Source: JAJDXW01 sp965243335 (GTDB lineage Bacteria; Pseudomonadota; Gammaproteobacteria; HK1). From it: 64,000 bases of DNA. Under the pieces are notes generated by a model. It was given only the letters and a program-made list of their open reading frames with translations, ran no database searches and was not told the DNA's origin. The DNA is taken from assembly GCA_965243335.1 (NCBI GenBank), contig OZ251545.1:992001-1056000 (forward strand), read 5' to 3'. A program made the position numbers and the translations under genes. Positions 56,008-64,000 of this stretch are shown here, in pieces; positions within the stretch are counted from its first letter, which is position 1, and each line of letters opens with the position of its first letter.

Positions 56008-57696
56008 TCAGTCCGCGAAGTCCCGCAGAAGCTGCCCGGGGCGGGCGCCGTTCTTCATGACCCCGTCCTCGTTCACCACCCGGCAGCCGTTGATCCAGAC
56101 CCCGCCCACCCCGATCGGCGGGGTATCGACGCGGTCCGCGCCGGCCGGCAGGTCCCACTTCCGGACCCGCTCGCCCCGCCCCACCGTGTCGGGGTCGAAG
56201 AGCAGCAGGTCGGCGCACGCCCCCGCCTCCAGGCGGCCGCGCTCCTTGATCCGGTACACGTCCGCCACCCGGCTCGTCACCGCCCGGACCGCGTGCTCCA
56301 GGCTCATGTCCTTGCGGTCCCGCACCCAGTGCCCGAACAGGTGCAGCCCGAAGCCCGCGTCGCAGAGGAACGACAGGTGGGCCCCGGCGTCGGAGAGCCC
56401 CACCACCCCGTGCGGATGGTTGAGGAGGTCCCGCACCCGGTCCTCGTCGACGTTGAACAGCTTGCAGTCCACGAGCGAGCCCATTTCGCCGTCGAGGCAG
56501 TAGTCGAGGAACCAGTCGAAGGGGTCCTTGCCGGCCTCGCGCGCGAGGTCGCCGATCACCCGGCCCGAGAGCGGGCGGTTCTCCGGCTTCGCGGTCTCCA
56601 TGATCCGGGTGTGGTCCCACTGGTGGTAGGAGAAGCGGTTGGGGACGCCGGTGGTCCGCGCCTCCGCCTTGACCGCCTCCCGGAACGAGGGGTCGGCCAG
56701 CACCCGCCGGAACGCCTCCGGGCTCGACGCCTCGATGGCGGGGCGCCACGCGAGGAACGCCTCCAGGGGATAGGGATGGTCGAGGCAGAACTCCATCCCG
56801 AGAGGGAAGCAGCCGACCTGGCCCCAGAGCTCCCGGCCCCGGCCCTTCGCCTCCGCGATCTCGCCGAGCTCGCGGAACACGCGCTCGGGGTCGTTGGGGT
56901 CCACCAGCATCGCCGCGACCATCACCGGGCGGCCGTTGCGGGCCGCGATCTCCTCGAGCCAGGGGACGGTGCTCGTCATGCCCTTCGTCAGCATGAAGAC
57001 CCCCTTGCCGACCTCGCCGAGCGCCCCGGTCAGCTCGAACATCTCGTGCTCGTCGGCGAGGCGCGAGGGCATGGGGATCCCGTTCTCGCCGTTGTGCTGC
57101 TCCAGGGTGGTGGTGGAGAAGCCGATCGCCCCCGCCTCCATCGCGCCCTTGACGAGCCGCTTCATCTCCGCGACCTCGCCCGCGCTCGCGGCGCGCGCCG
57201 AAGCCTCCTCGCCGAGCACGTAAGTCCTGACCGACGAGTGGCCGACGAAGCAGGCGACGTTCGGGACCGTGCCCTTGCGCTCGAGCATCGCCAGATACTC
57301 GGGATACGTCTCGAAGTCCCAGTCCACCCCCTCGCGCAGGGCGTCGATCGACATGCCCTCGACGTGGGTGAGGTTGCGCAGGGTCCGGTCGCGGTCCGCC
57401 TCGCGGCAGGGGGCGATGGTGAAGCCGCAGTTGCCGGCGACGACCGTCGTCACCCCGAGCCCGACGGACGGGGTCGCGTAGCTGTCCCAGGTGAGCTGCG
57501 CGTCGAAGTGGGTGTGCAGGTCCACGATCCCGGGGCAGAGCACCCGCCCCTCGGCGTCGACCTCCTCGGCCCCCCGGCCCACCTCCGGGCCGATGGCCGC
57601 GATCCGCCCCTCGCGCACCGCGAGCGACTCCCCCTCCCGGCGCGGGCTCCCGAGCCCGTCGATCACCGTCGCGTTGCGTATCACCAGGTCATGCAC
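56008..57696 (-). CDS. N-acyl-D-amino-acid deacylase family amidohydrolase
   Basis: This 562-residue metal-dependent hydrolase of the D-aminoacylase/D-glutamate deacetylase group has the first beta strands LVIRNATVIDGLGSP, the metal-binding VDLHTHFDAQL (H-x-H, about residues 59-69), the conserved VVAGNCGFTIAP near 87-98 and the late aspartate motif VVGLSDAGAHLSF. It ends with the typical C-terminal beta sandwich GRLEAGACADLLLFDPDTV. It should hydrolyse N-acyl-D-amino acids or related amides in the cytoplasm. The start gives the usual MHDLVIRN opening. It is divergent from the nitroreductase gene. Confidence 0.88.
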   Translation of the reverse strand: MHDLVIRNATVIDGLGSPRREGESLAVREGRIAAIGPEVGRGAEEVDAEGRVLCPGIVDLHTHFDAQLTWDSYATPSVGLGVTTVVAGNCGFTIAPCREADRDRTLRNLTHVEGMSIDALREGVDWDFETYPEYLAMLERKGTVPNVACFVGHSSVRTYVLGEEASARAASAGEVAEMKRLVKGAMEAGAIGFSTTTLEQHNGENGIPMPSRLADEHEMFELTGALGEVGKGVFMLTKGMTSTVPWLEEIAARNGRPVMVAAMLVDPNDPERVFRELGEIAEAKGRGRELWGQVGCFPLGMEFCLDHPYPLEAFLAWRPAIEASSPEAFRRVLADPSFREAVKAEARTTGVPNRFSYHQWDHTRIMETAKPENRPLSGRVIGDLAREAGKDPFDWFLDYCLDGEMGSLVDCKLFNVDEDRVRDLLNHPHGVVGLSDAGAHLSFLCDAGFGLHLFGHWVRDRKDMSLEHAVRAVTSRVADVYRIKERGRLEAGACADLLLFDPDTVGRGERVRKWDLPAGADRVDTPPIGVGGVWINGCRVVNEDGVMKNGARPGQLLRDFAD

Positions 57697-57935
57697 GGCT
57701 CGTTCCTCCGTTTGGGGTTGGGGCGATGGCCCCGGACTTGCGGCGCGGGGCCGCGCGCGCGGCGCAGCCGACCGGGTCGACCGCCGCGGGCCTGCTCAGG
57801 TCCGTTCAGGTCCGGGATCGTTCGGATCCGGGTCCGGCCGGCGGCCCGATCCACGCGGCCGGCTCGGGCCGTCGGCGAAGGCCGCCGGTTCGGTTAGATT
57901 ATGGCCCAGCCGGACACGGGGAGAAAGAAGGTCCC

Positions 57936-58616
57936 ATGGAGCTCTACGACGTGATGCGAACCACCTTCGCGGCCCGCTCGTACACCGACGAGCCGGTGCC
58001 GGACGAGGTCATCCACCGGATCCTCGACCACGCCCGCTTCGCGCCGAGCGGCGGCAACCGCCAGGGCTGGCATGTGCTGGTGGTGCGGGACGCGGGCGTC
58101 CGCGACACGCTCGCGGACCTCGCGGTCCCTGCCGCGAAGCGCTACACGGCCCAGATCGCGGCCGGGCAGAGCCCCTGGAACTCGGTGGAGCCGCTCGCCC
58201 CCACCCCGGAGGAGATCGAGCGCACCGCGCCCCCGAGCCGCCTGACCGAGACGTTCCGGGAAGCCTCCGTGGTGCTCGTGGTCTGCGTCGACCTCCGGCT
58301 CGTCGCGTCCACCGACCAGTACCTCGAACGGGTCGGGGTCATCAGCGGCGCCTCCATCTATCCCTTCGTCTGGAACGTCCTCATGGCCGCCCGGCACGAG
58401 GGATACGGCGGCACGATCACCACCCTCGCGGTCGCGCAGGAAGGGAAGGTCAAGGAGCTGCTCGGGGTGCCGGAGAACGTGGCGGTCTGCGCGGTGGTCC
58501 CGCTCGGGCGGCCGACGAAGCAGCTGACGAAGCTCCGGCGGGGGCCGGTCGAGGGCTTCGCGGTGCGCGAACGCTGGGGCGGCGAAGCCCTCACGCCGCC
58601 GGGCGGCGGCACGTGA
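57936..58616 (+). CDS. Nitroreductase-family FMN protein
   Basis: The 226-residue protein begins MELYDVMRTTFAARSYTDEP and shows ILDHARFAPSGGNRQGWHVLVV, the FMN-phosphate-binding region of the nitroreductase fold. It continues GVISGASIYPFVWNVLMAARHEGYGG and ends VVPLGRPTKQLTKLRRGPVEGF. Such enzymes use NAD(P)H to reduce nitro groups, quinones, enones or iodotyrosine-like substrates; the substrate here is unknown. The open frame extends upstream, but the ATG after GGGGAGAAAGAAGGTCCC begins exactly at the fold. It is followed 137 bases later by an enoyl-CoA hydratase gene on the same strand. Confidence 0.85.
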   Translation: MELYDVMRTTFAARSYTDEPVPDEVIHRILDHARFAPSGGNRQGWHVLVVRDAGVRDTLADLAVPAAKRYTAQIAAGQSPWNSVEPLAPTPEEIERTAPPSRLTETFREASVVLVVCVDLRLVASTDQYLERVGVISGASIYPFVWNVLMAARHEGYGGTITTLAVAQEGKVKELLGVPENVAVCAVVPLGRPTKQLTKLRRGPVEGFAVRERWGGEALTPPGGGT

Positions 58617-58752
58617 GCCGCGCACGTCCCGACCCGGCGCGGCCGCCCGCGCCCCGCCCGGAGCCGGGGCGCGGGGCGGGCGCGAGGCCCGCGGCCACCG
58701 CGACCCGGGCCGCGCCCGCACCCGCGCCCACACTGCCGGGAGAGCGGAGGAT

Positions 58753-59514
58753 ATGAACGAGGTCGTGCGCGTCGAGCGGGACGGCGACGGGGTCGCGGTC
58801 CTCACCCTCAACCGTCCGCAGGCCCTCAACGCGGTCAGCATCGAGCTGGCCGAGGCCCTCGTCGCCGCGCTCGAGGACTGCGGGGCGGACCCCGCGACCC
58901 GCGCCGTCGTCCTGACCGGGGCCGGCGACCGGGCGTTCTCGGCCGGGGTGGACCTCCGCGAGGCGAGCGCCATGGAGGTCCCCCGCATCGAGGAGTGGTT
59001 CGGGACCGTGTGCCGCGCCTATACGAGCATCCTCGCCGTCGACAAGCCGGTCGTGGCCGCCCTGAACGGGCTCGCGGCCGGCGCGGGGTTCCAGATCGCG
59101 CTGGTCTCGGACCTGCGGGTCGGGCATCCCGGGATCCGCATGGGCCAGCCCGAGATCAACGCCGGCCTGCCGAGCGTCATGGGCTCGTACTGGATGACCC
59201 TGCACCTCGGGTGGGCGAAGAACCAGGAGCTCTCCTATACCGGGCGCTTCATGGACTGCGCGGAGTGCGAGCGCCTCGGGCTCCTCGCGGCGGTGGTGGA
59301 GGCGAGCGAGGTGCCCGGACGGGCGAGGCAGCTCGCCCTCGAGCTCGCGGCCAAGGCCCCGGTCGCCTTCCGCCGCACCAAGGCCCGCTTCCGGGAGCTC
59401 GCCATGCGGGGGTTCGAGGAGGCGTTCCGGGCGGGGACGCTCGGGCAGCAGGCGGCCTACGCCAAGGGGCAGCCCCAGGCCATCATGGCCGGGTTCCTGA
59501 AGCGCCGGCGCTGA
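58753..59514 (+). CDS. Enoyl-CoA hydratase/isomerase family protein
   Basis: This 253-residue crotonase-fold protein has VLTLNRPQALNAVS (about 17-30), DRAFSAGVDLREASAM for the first oxyanion-hole strand, AALNGLAAGAGFQIALVSDLRVG for the second, and GQPEINAGLPSVMGSYWM, which holds one likely catalytic glutamate. The second glutamate of true hydratases is not obvious, so an isomerase or other crotonase reaction is possible. The C-terminal helices are complete. The ATG follows GGAGAGCGGAGGAT. It lies downstream of the nitroreductase gene and before a repeat element. Confidence 0.85.
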   Translation: MNEVVRVERDGDGVAVLTLNRPQALNAVSIELAEALVAALEDCGADPATRAVVLTGAGDRAFSAGVDLREASAMEVPRIEEWFGTVCRAYTSILAVDKPVVAALNGLAAGAGFQIALVSDLRVGHPGIRMGQPEINAGLPSVMGSYWMTLHLGWAKNQELSYTGRFMDCAECERLGLLAAVVEASEVPGRARQLALELAAKAPVAFRRTKARFRELAMRGFEEAFRAGTLGQQAAYAKGQPQAIMAGFLKRRR

Positions 59515-59599
59515 GGGGCGGGGCCGGCGCGCGGACGCGGCCCGCGCCGCATCAGCCGGATGCGGACCGCATCGGGCCGGGCCGGATGGCGCCAGGGCG

Positions 59600-59731
59600 A
59601 GGCATGTACGCGGTGGGGATTTTCGCCAAGCACACCTCGTCGCAGGGCGTCCTGGGAACGCGGGCGTCCCGCCTGCATTCTCATTTCCGGGGGCTCCGCC
59701 CCCGTGCGGGCGAGACGCCCGCGTTCCCAGG
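59600..59731. repeat. Intergenic palindromic repeat, copy 7 (full length)
   Basis: The left end AGGCATGTACGCGGTGGGGA with TTTTCGCCAAGCACACCTCG matches copy 1 almost base for base. The hairpin arms CCTGGGAACGCGGGCGTCCC and GCGGGCGAGACGCCCGCGTT plus CCCAGG enclose CCGGGGGCTCCGCCCCCG. It lies between the enoyl-CoA hydratase and cyclase genes. Confidence 0.85.
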
Positions 59732-59805
59732 GTCCCGCGCATGCGCCGCTGCGGGGTGAAGCCTCTCGCGCCGGGGGGGCGAGAGACCTGAGGAGAGCCT
59801 GAACG

Positions 59806-61698
59806 ATGGCCGAGACCGCTCTCGCGAACCCCGGCGCGCGCTGGCGTGTGCCGGTCACCTCGGTCGCGGTGTTCGGGCTCGGGGCCCTCGTCGCGCTCGC
59901 GGCGGGGGTGGTCCTCTGGCTCGGGCTCGGGAGCGCGCTCGAGAGCACCCGAAGCCTCGTCCAGGAGCGCTCCAACGCGGTGCTCGACACCTTGGAGCGC
60001 CGGATCGAGACCCATCTCCAGCCGGTCGCGGAGCAGGCGGGCTGGATCGCCTCGCTCGCCGCCGCCGGCACGCTCGACCTCGAGGATCAGGCCCGGCTCG
60101 ACGCGTTCATGTCCGGCGCCTTCGCGGCCACCCCCCAGGTGGCGGGGATCGGGTTCTTCCGGCCGAACGGGGTCGGCCGCGTGTGGTACCGGGGCGCACG
60201 GGCCGCGGAGGCGGAGGACCAGGACCGCTCCGCCGACGAGACGTTTCGCGAGTGGCTGCGCGCCGGCAGATGGGCCCGGACCTCCGCCTGGCAGGAGCCG
60301 CTCTGGGTCGACGACCTGAACACGACCACGGTGCTGCACGACTCCCCCCTTTGGCGGGACGGGCGTTTCCTCGGAATGCTCGGCCAGGTGGTTCCGGTCG
60401 CGGACCTCTCCGAGCATCTGGTGGGAGACGACCCCCCCTCCGCCGCGACCCCGTTCGTCCTGCACCGCGGACGCGAGGTGCTCGCCCATCCCCGGCTCAT
60501 CGACTGGTCCCCGCCCGACACGGGAGGCTCGAAGCCGCTCGCGACGGTCGACGAGATAGGCGACCCGGTGCTCGCCGCCCTCGGCACGGACGCGACGCGC
60601 GAGGGCAGGTGGCTGGTGCGCTCGGGGCCGGAGATCGACGTGGCCTGGGTGGTGCTGGACGACGTCTGGCACCTCGTCCTGCGGCGCGCGGCGCCCCGTT
60701 TCGGGGACTGGACGGTCGGCGTCCACCTCGACACCAGCCGGATCGAGGACGCCACGGTCGCCCGGCCGCTGTGGGCGGCCGGGGCCGGGCTCGCGGTCCT
60801 CGTGGCCGCGGTCGTGCTCGCGGTCTTCGTCGGGCGGCGGATCAGCCGGCCGGTGCGGTCCATTGCCGCCGCCGCCCGCGCCGTGGAGGACGACCGGCTC
60901 GACGCCGTCCCTCCGCTCCGCCCGAGCCGGATCCGCGAGATGGACGACGCCAACCGCTCGTTCAACCGGATGGTCGAGGGCCTGCGCGAGCGGCAGGTCA
61001 TCCGCCGGACCCTGGGCCGCTACGTGCCGGAGAAGGTCGCCCACGAGCTGCTGTCCGCCGGCGGGCGGATCGAGCCCACGGAGGCGCGGGCCTCGGTGCT
61101 GTTCTGCGACCTCGTGGGGTTCACGTCCCTCACCGAGGCCCTCGGCCCGAGCGGGATCGTGGAGGTCCTGAACGACTGGTTCTCGCGCATGACGGAGATC
61201 CTCGAACGGCGGGGCGGGGCCGTCATCCAGTTCCAGGGGGACGCGATCCTCGCGACCTTCAACGTCCCCGTCGCCGACCCGGACCATGCCCGCCACGCCG
61301 TCCGGGCCGCCCTCGAGATGCGGGCGGCCACCCGCGGGCTGAGCGCGGGGGGGCGGACCCTCGAGTGCCGGATCGGCATCGCCACCGGGGCGGTCACGGC
61401 GGGGGCGGTCGGGGCTTCGGGGCGGCTCAGCTACACCGTCTACGGGGACGCGGTGAACCTCGCGGCCCGGCTGGAGGCGCTGAACCGCGAGCACGGCACC
61501 GCGGTCCTCCTGAGCGGCGAGACCGCGCGCGAGGCCGAGGGCCTGCCCGTCGAGCCGGCCGGCGCGGTGACCGTGCGGGGGCAGTCCGTATCCACCCGCC
61601 TCTTCACCGTGCGCGAGGAAGCGCCCGAACCACCCCCACCCCCACACCCACAAGGCTCGATGCCCGAACCGGGGTCCGGCCGGAGGAGCGAGCAATGA
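59806..61698 (+). CDS. Membrane-bound class III adenylate/guanylate cyclase with HAMP domain
   Basis: This 630-residue receptor cyclase has a first membrane helix at about 16-40, an extracytoplasmic Cache-like sensor domain to about 320, a second helix at 322-344, then a HAMP linker (RRISRPVRSIAAAARAVEDD). The catalytic domain runs from about 425: SVLFCDLVGFTSLTEA (first metal aspartate), VIQFQGDAILATF (second aspartate) and YTVYGDAVNLAARLEALN. In V-I-Q-F-Q-G-D the position usually held by the ATP-selecting lysine is glutamine, so substrate preference is open. The Pro-rich tail precedes a stop codon that overlaps the Rid-family start (ATGA). It likely senses an external ligand and makes a cyclic nucleotide. 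Confidence 0.85.
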   Translation: MAETALANPGARWRVPVTSVAVFGLGALVALAAGVVLWLGLGSALESTRSLVQERSNAVLDTLERRIETHLQPVAEQAGWIASLAAAGTLDLEDQARLDAFMSGAFAATPQVAGIGFFRPNGVGRVWYRGARAAEAEDQDRSADETFREWLRAGRWARTSAWQEPLWVDDLNTTTVLHDSPLWRDGRFLGMLGQVVPVADLSEHLVGDDPPSAATPFVLHRGREVLAHPRLIDWSPPDTGGSKPLATVDEIGDPVLAALGTDATREGRWLVRSGPEIDVAWVVLDDVWHLVLRRAAPRFGDWTVGVHLDTSRIEDATVARPLWAAGAGLAVLVAAVVLAVFVGRRISRPVRSIAAAARAVEDDRLDAVPPLRPSRIREMDDANRSFNRMVEGLRERQVIRRTLGRYVPEKVAHELLSAGGRIEPTEARASVLFCDLVGFTSLTEALGPSGIVEVLNDWFSRMTEILERRGGAVIQFQGDAILATFNVPVADPDHARHAVRAALEMRAATRGLSAGGRTLECRIGIATGAVTAGAVGASGRLSYTVYGDAVNLAARLEALNREHGTAVLLSGETAREAEGLPVEPAGAVTVRGQSVSTRLFTVREEAPEPPPPPHPQGSMPEPGSGRRSEQ

Positions 61699-62087
61699 GC
61701 GGAATCGAGCGGATCATGGTCCCGGGGCTCCTTGCCCCGGTGAGCCACTACTGCCACGCGGTGCGGTCCGGCGACCACGTATGGATCTCGGGCATGGTCG
61801 GCGCCCGCAAGGACCGGGACGACCTCCCCGAGTCCGTGGAGGAGCAGTTCCGGATCGCGCTCGCCGCGGTCGATGCCGCGCTCCGGGCGGCGGGCGGAAC
61901 CGGGCCGGAGAACGTCGTCAGGGTGACGGTGTACCTCACCGACGTCGCCGACCGCGCGAAGATCAACCCCATCCGGGAGGAGTACTTCGGCGAGCACCGG
62001 CCGGCCTCGACCCTCGTGGAGGTTTCCGCCCTGGTGTCGCCCGCCATGAAGGTCGAGATCGAGGCGGTGGCGTACCTCGGCGGGTAG
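61695..62087 (+). CDS. Rid-family (YjgF/YER057c/UK114) protein
   Basis: This 130-residue single-domain Rid protein opens SHYCHAVRSGDHVWISGMVG and continues EQFRIALAAVDAALRAAGG and VVRVTVYLTDV, ending in the signature ASTLVEVSALVSPAMKVEIEAVAYL. In RidA enzymes a conserved arginine lies in the P-A-R-x-x-V-E-V strand and binds the imine substrate. Here that position is serine (RPASTLVEV), so imine deaminase activity like that of E. coli RidA is doubtful and another Rid subgroup is more likely. The ATG overlaps the cyclase stop codon, so the two are co-translated, an unusual pairing. Confidence 0.85.
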   Translation: MSGIERIMVPGLLAPVSHYCHAVRSGDHVWISGMVGARKDRDDLPESVEEQFRIALAAVDAALRAAGGTGPENVVRVTVYLTDVADRAKINPIREEYFGEHRPASTLVEVSALVSPAMKVEIEAVAYLGG

Positions 62088-62331
62088 CCCGCTCCCGCCG
62101 CCCGAACGGCGGGGCGGCGGGGCGGCGGCGCGGCCCCCGGTCGGGCGGGGTCCCCGAGCCGGCGCAGGCGCCGGAGCGGGCGGCGGGCCTCGGCGGCGCC
62201 CCGCGCGGCCCCGGCCCGCGGACGACGGCCGGCGGGCCGGCGCGGACGCCGAGCCGGGGGCCGGACCTCCCGGAGCGGAACGCCATCATTCGGATTGGAG
62301 TGAAGGGGCGGCCCCGGAGGCCGGCGCAGCA

Positions 62332-63975
62332 ATGCAGGAACGGACGTACGACTACGTGATCGTCGGGGCGGGCTCGGCCGGGTGCGTGCTCGCCAACCGC
62401 CTGTCGGAGGACCCGGACGCACGGGTCGCGCTGCTCGAGGCCGGCGGGAAGGACCGCTACTTCTGGATCCGCATCCCGATCGGGTACCTCTACACCATGA
62501 ACAACCCCCGCACCGACTGGCGCTTCCGGACCGAGCCGGAGCCGAGGCTGAACGGGCGCGCGCTCCCTTATCCGCGGGGGCTCGGGCTCGGCGGCTGCTC
62601 GTCCATCAACGGGATGATCTACATGCGCGGCCAGAGCCGCGACTACGACCAGTGGCGGCAGCTCGGCAACGCGGGCTGGGGCTGGGAGGACGTGCTCCCC
62701 TACTTCCTCCGCTCCGAGGACCACGTCGACGGCGGGGACGAGTTCCACGGGGCGGGCGGGGAGTGGCGGGTCGAGCACCCGCGGATCTCGTGGGAGCTGC
62801 TCGACGCGTTCCGCGAGGCGGCGGCGGAGGTCGGGATCCCGAAGATCGACGACTTCAACCGCGGCGACAACGAGGGGTCGAGCTACTTCCAGGTGAACCA
62901 GCGGACCGGGACGCGCTGGAACACCGCCCGCGCGTTCCTCCGCCCGGTGCGGGGGCGGGCGAACCTCGACGTCGTTACCGGAGCGCGGGCGCGGCGGATC
63001 ATGATCGAGGAGCGGAACGGGGAGCGGCGGGCGACCGGGGTCGAGGCGCGGGTGGGCGGCGGCGGGCGCGGCGCGGGCGGGCTGGACGGCCAGGGGGGCG
63101 CGGACGTCGCGTTCCGGGCGCGGCGCGAGGTCGTGCTCGCGGCGGGGGCGATCGGGTCCCCGCACCTCATGCAGGTGAGCGGGATCGGGAGCGGGGCCCG
63201 GCTCCAGGCGGCGGGCATCCCGGTGGTCCACGACCTCCCGGCGGTGGGCGAGAACCTGCAGGACCACCTCCAGCTCCGCCTCATCTTCCGGGTGAGCGGC
63301 GTGCGCACCCTGAACGAGTGGTCGGGCCGGCTCACCGCCCGCATCGGCATGGCCCTCGAGTACCTCCTCTTCCGGCGCGGCCCCCTCACGATGGCGCCGA
63401 GCCAGCTCGGCCTGTTCACGAAGTCCGACCCGTCGCGGGAGACCGCGAACCTCCAGTACCACGTCCAGCCCCTGTCCCTCGACCGCTTCGGAGAGCCGCT
63501 GCATCCGTTCCCCGCGTTCACCGCGTCGGTGTGCAACCTCCGGCCGGAGAGCCGGGGGACGGTGCTGGCCGCGAGCCCCGACCCGTTCGCGAGCCCCGAG
63601 ATCCGCCCGAACTACCTCGCGACGCCGGGGGACCGGCAGGTCGCGGTGGAGGCGATCCGCCTCACCCGGCGGATCTGCGCGGCGCGCGCCCTCGCGCCCT
63701 ACCAGCCGCGCGAACACCTGCCGGGCGCGGCGCTCGTGTCGGACGAGGAGCTTGCGCGGGCGGCGGGCGAAGTCGGCACCACCATCTTCCACCCGGTAGG
63801 CACCGCACGGATGGGCCGCGGCGGGGCGGTGGACGATCGCCTCCGGGCGCACGGCATCGCGGGGCTCCGGGTCTCGGACGCCTCCGTCATGCCCACCATC
63901 ACCTCCGGCAACACCAACTCGCCGACGATCATGATCGCGGAGAAGGCGGCCGACTACATCCGCGGCGGCGCCTGA
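62332..63975 (+). CDS. GMC-family FAD-dependent alcohol/choline-type dehydrogenase
   Basis: This 547-residue protein begins with the FAD-binding Rossmann motif YDYVIVGAGSAGCVLANRLS (about 6-25), followed by the GMC signatures GLGLGGCSSINGMIYMRGQ (about 84-102) and LAAGAIGSPHLMQVSGIG (about 267-284). The active-site histidine segment is FHPVGTARMG near the C-terminus, and the second conserved residue is in SGNTNSPTIMIAEKAAD. The family oxidises alcohols such as choline or long-chain alcohols and passes electrons to quinone or oxygen. The substrate cannot be told. The ATG follows GGAGGCCGGCGCAGCA. It is complete and ends 25 bases before the window edge. Confidence 0.9.
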   Translation: MQERTYDYVIVGAGSAGCVLANRLSEDPDARVALLEAGGKDRYFWIRIPIGYLYTMNNPRTDWRFRTEPEPRLNGRALPYPRGLGLGGCSSINGMIYMRGQSRDYDQWRQLGNAGWGWEDVLPYFLRSEDHVDGGDEFHGAGGEWRVEHPRISWELLDAFREAAAEVGIPKIDDFNRGDNEGSSYFQVNQRTGTRWNTARAFLRPVRGRANLDVVTGARARRIMIEERNGERRATGVEARVGGGGRGAGGLDGQGGADVAFRARREVVLAAGAIGSPHLMQVSGIGSGARLQAAGIPVVHDLPAVGENLQDHLQLRLIFRVSGVRTLNEWSGRLTARIGMALEYLLFRRGPLTMAPSQLGLFTKSDPSRETANLQYHVQPLSLDRFGEPLHPFPAFTASVCNLRPESRGTVLAASPDPFASPEIRPNYLATPGDRQVAVEAIRLTRRICAARALAPYQPREHLPGAALVSDEELARAAGEVGTTIFHPVGTARMGRGGAVDDRLRAHGIAGLRVSDASVMPTITSGNTNSPTIMIAEKAADYIRGGA

Positions 63976-64000
63976 TCCTGGTCCCGGCGCCACCCATCCG

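Noticed and set aside
1..64000. tRNA or rRNA genes
   Set aside because: Scanning for TTCGAATCC-type T-arms and anticodon context gave only chance matches inside coding sequence, such as GTTCGAATCCC within rhlB.

Overview
This is a very GC-rich bacterial chromosome segment dominated by metabolic genes and interrupted by dense, partly decayed defence islands. Several signs point to a proteobacterium, probably gammaproteobacterial. The clearest is an RhlB-type RNA helicase divergent from trxA, the arrangement known from Escherichia coli. The aerobic CobN-type cobalt chelatase, an FdsA-like formate dehydrogenase subunit and many REP-like intergenic palindromes are compatible with this. I could not run a phylogeny, so the assignment is an inference.

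Layout. Positions 1-11500 are mostly housekeeping or catabolic: the end of a peroxiredoxin, a HyuA/HyuB hydantoinase-oxoprolinase pair, a NYN-domain protein, a cupin, an M15-like protein, a VapC remnant, a molybdopterin formate dehydrogenase subunit and a shikimate dehydrogenase. Positions 11720-30819 hold vitamin B12 genes (cobQ, then cobN, cobW and cobU). Between cobQ and cobN lie about 10 kb of foreign-looking genes: a type III restriction-modification system, then a NACHT-LRR STAND NTPase, a KAP P-loop NTPase, a retropepsin-like aspartic protease and a small membrane protein on one strand, and a VOC gene on the other strand. Positions 30840-46286 are a second defence island read on the minus strand. 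It starts with type I hsdM and hsdS and ends with hsdR. Between hsdS and hsdR lie a truncated OLD-type ATPase, a broken three-gene unit ending in a UvrD N-terminus, an AAA ATPase/DUF4276-like/HipA-like trio, and a second AAA ATPase/DUF4276 pair followed by a truncated ATPase.

Positions 46686-53700 contain an ADP-forming acyl-CoA synthetase, an Rpn-type nuclease, the C-terminal stump of a large SNF2-type helicase, a DUF262 protein with remnants of its partner genes, and toxin-antitoxin relics. Positions 53940-64000 return to core genes: rhlB, trxA, a D-aminoacylase, a nitroreductase, an enoyl-CoA hydratase, a membrane class III cyclase, a Rid-family protein and a GMC oxidoreductase.

The best candidates for undescribed biology are the membrane protein/aspartic protease/KAP/NACHT-LRR operon, the AAA/DUF4276-like/HipA trio that lacks a HipB, and the three-gene unit that ends in a truncated helicase. 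Also notable are an HsdR fused to an S24 (LexA-type) peptidase domain with a mobile palindrome in its linker, an HsdS with two nearly identical recognition domains, and a family of intergenic palindromes whose arms change together. Several reading frames carry shifts in G/C runs; these may be real decay or sequencing error.
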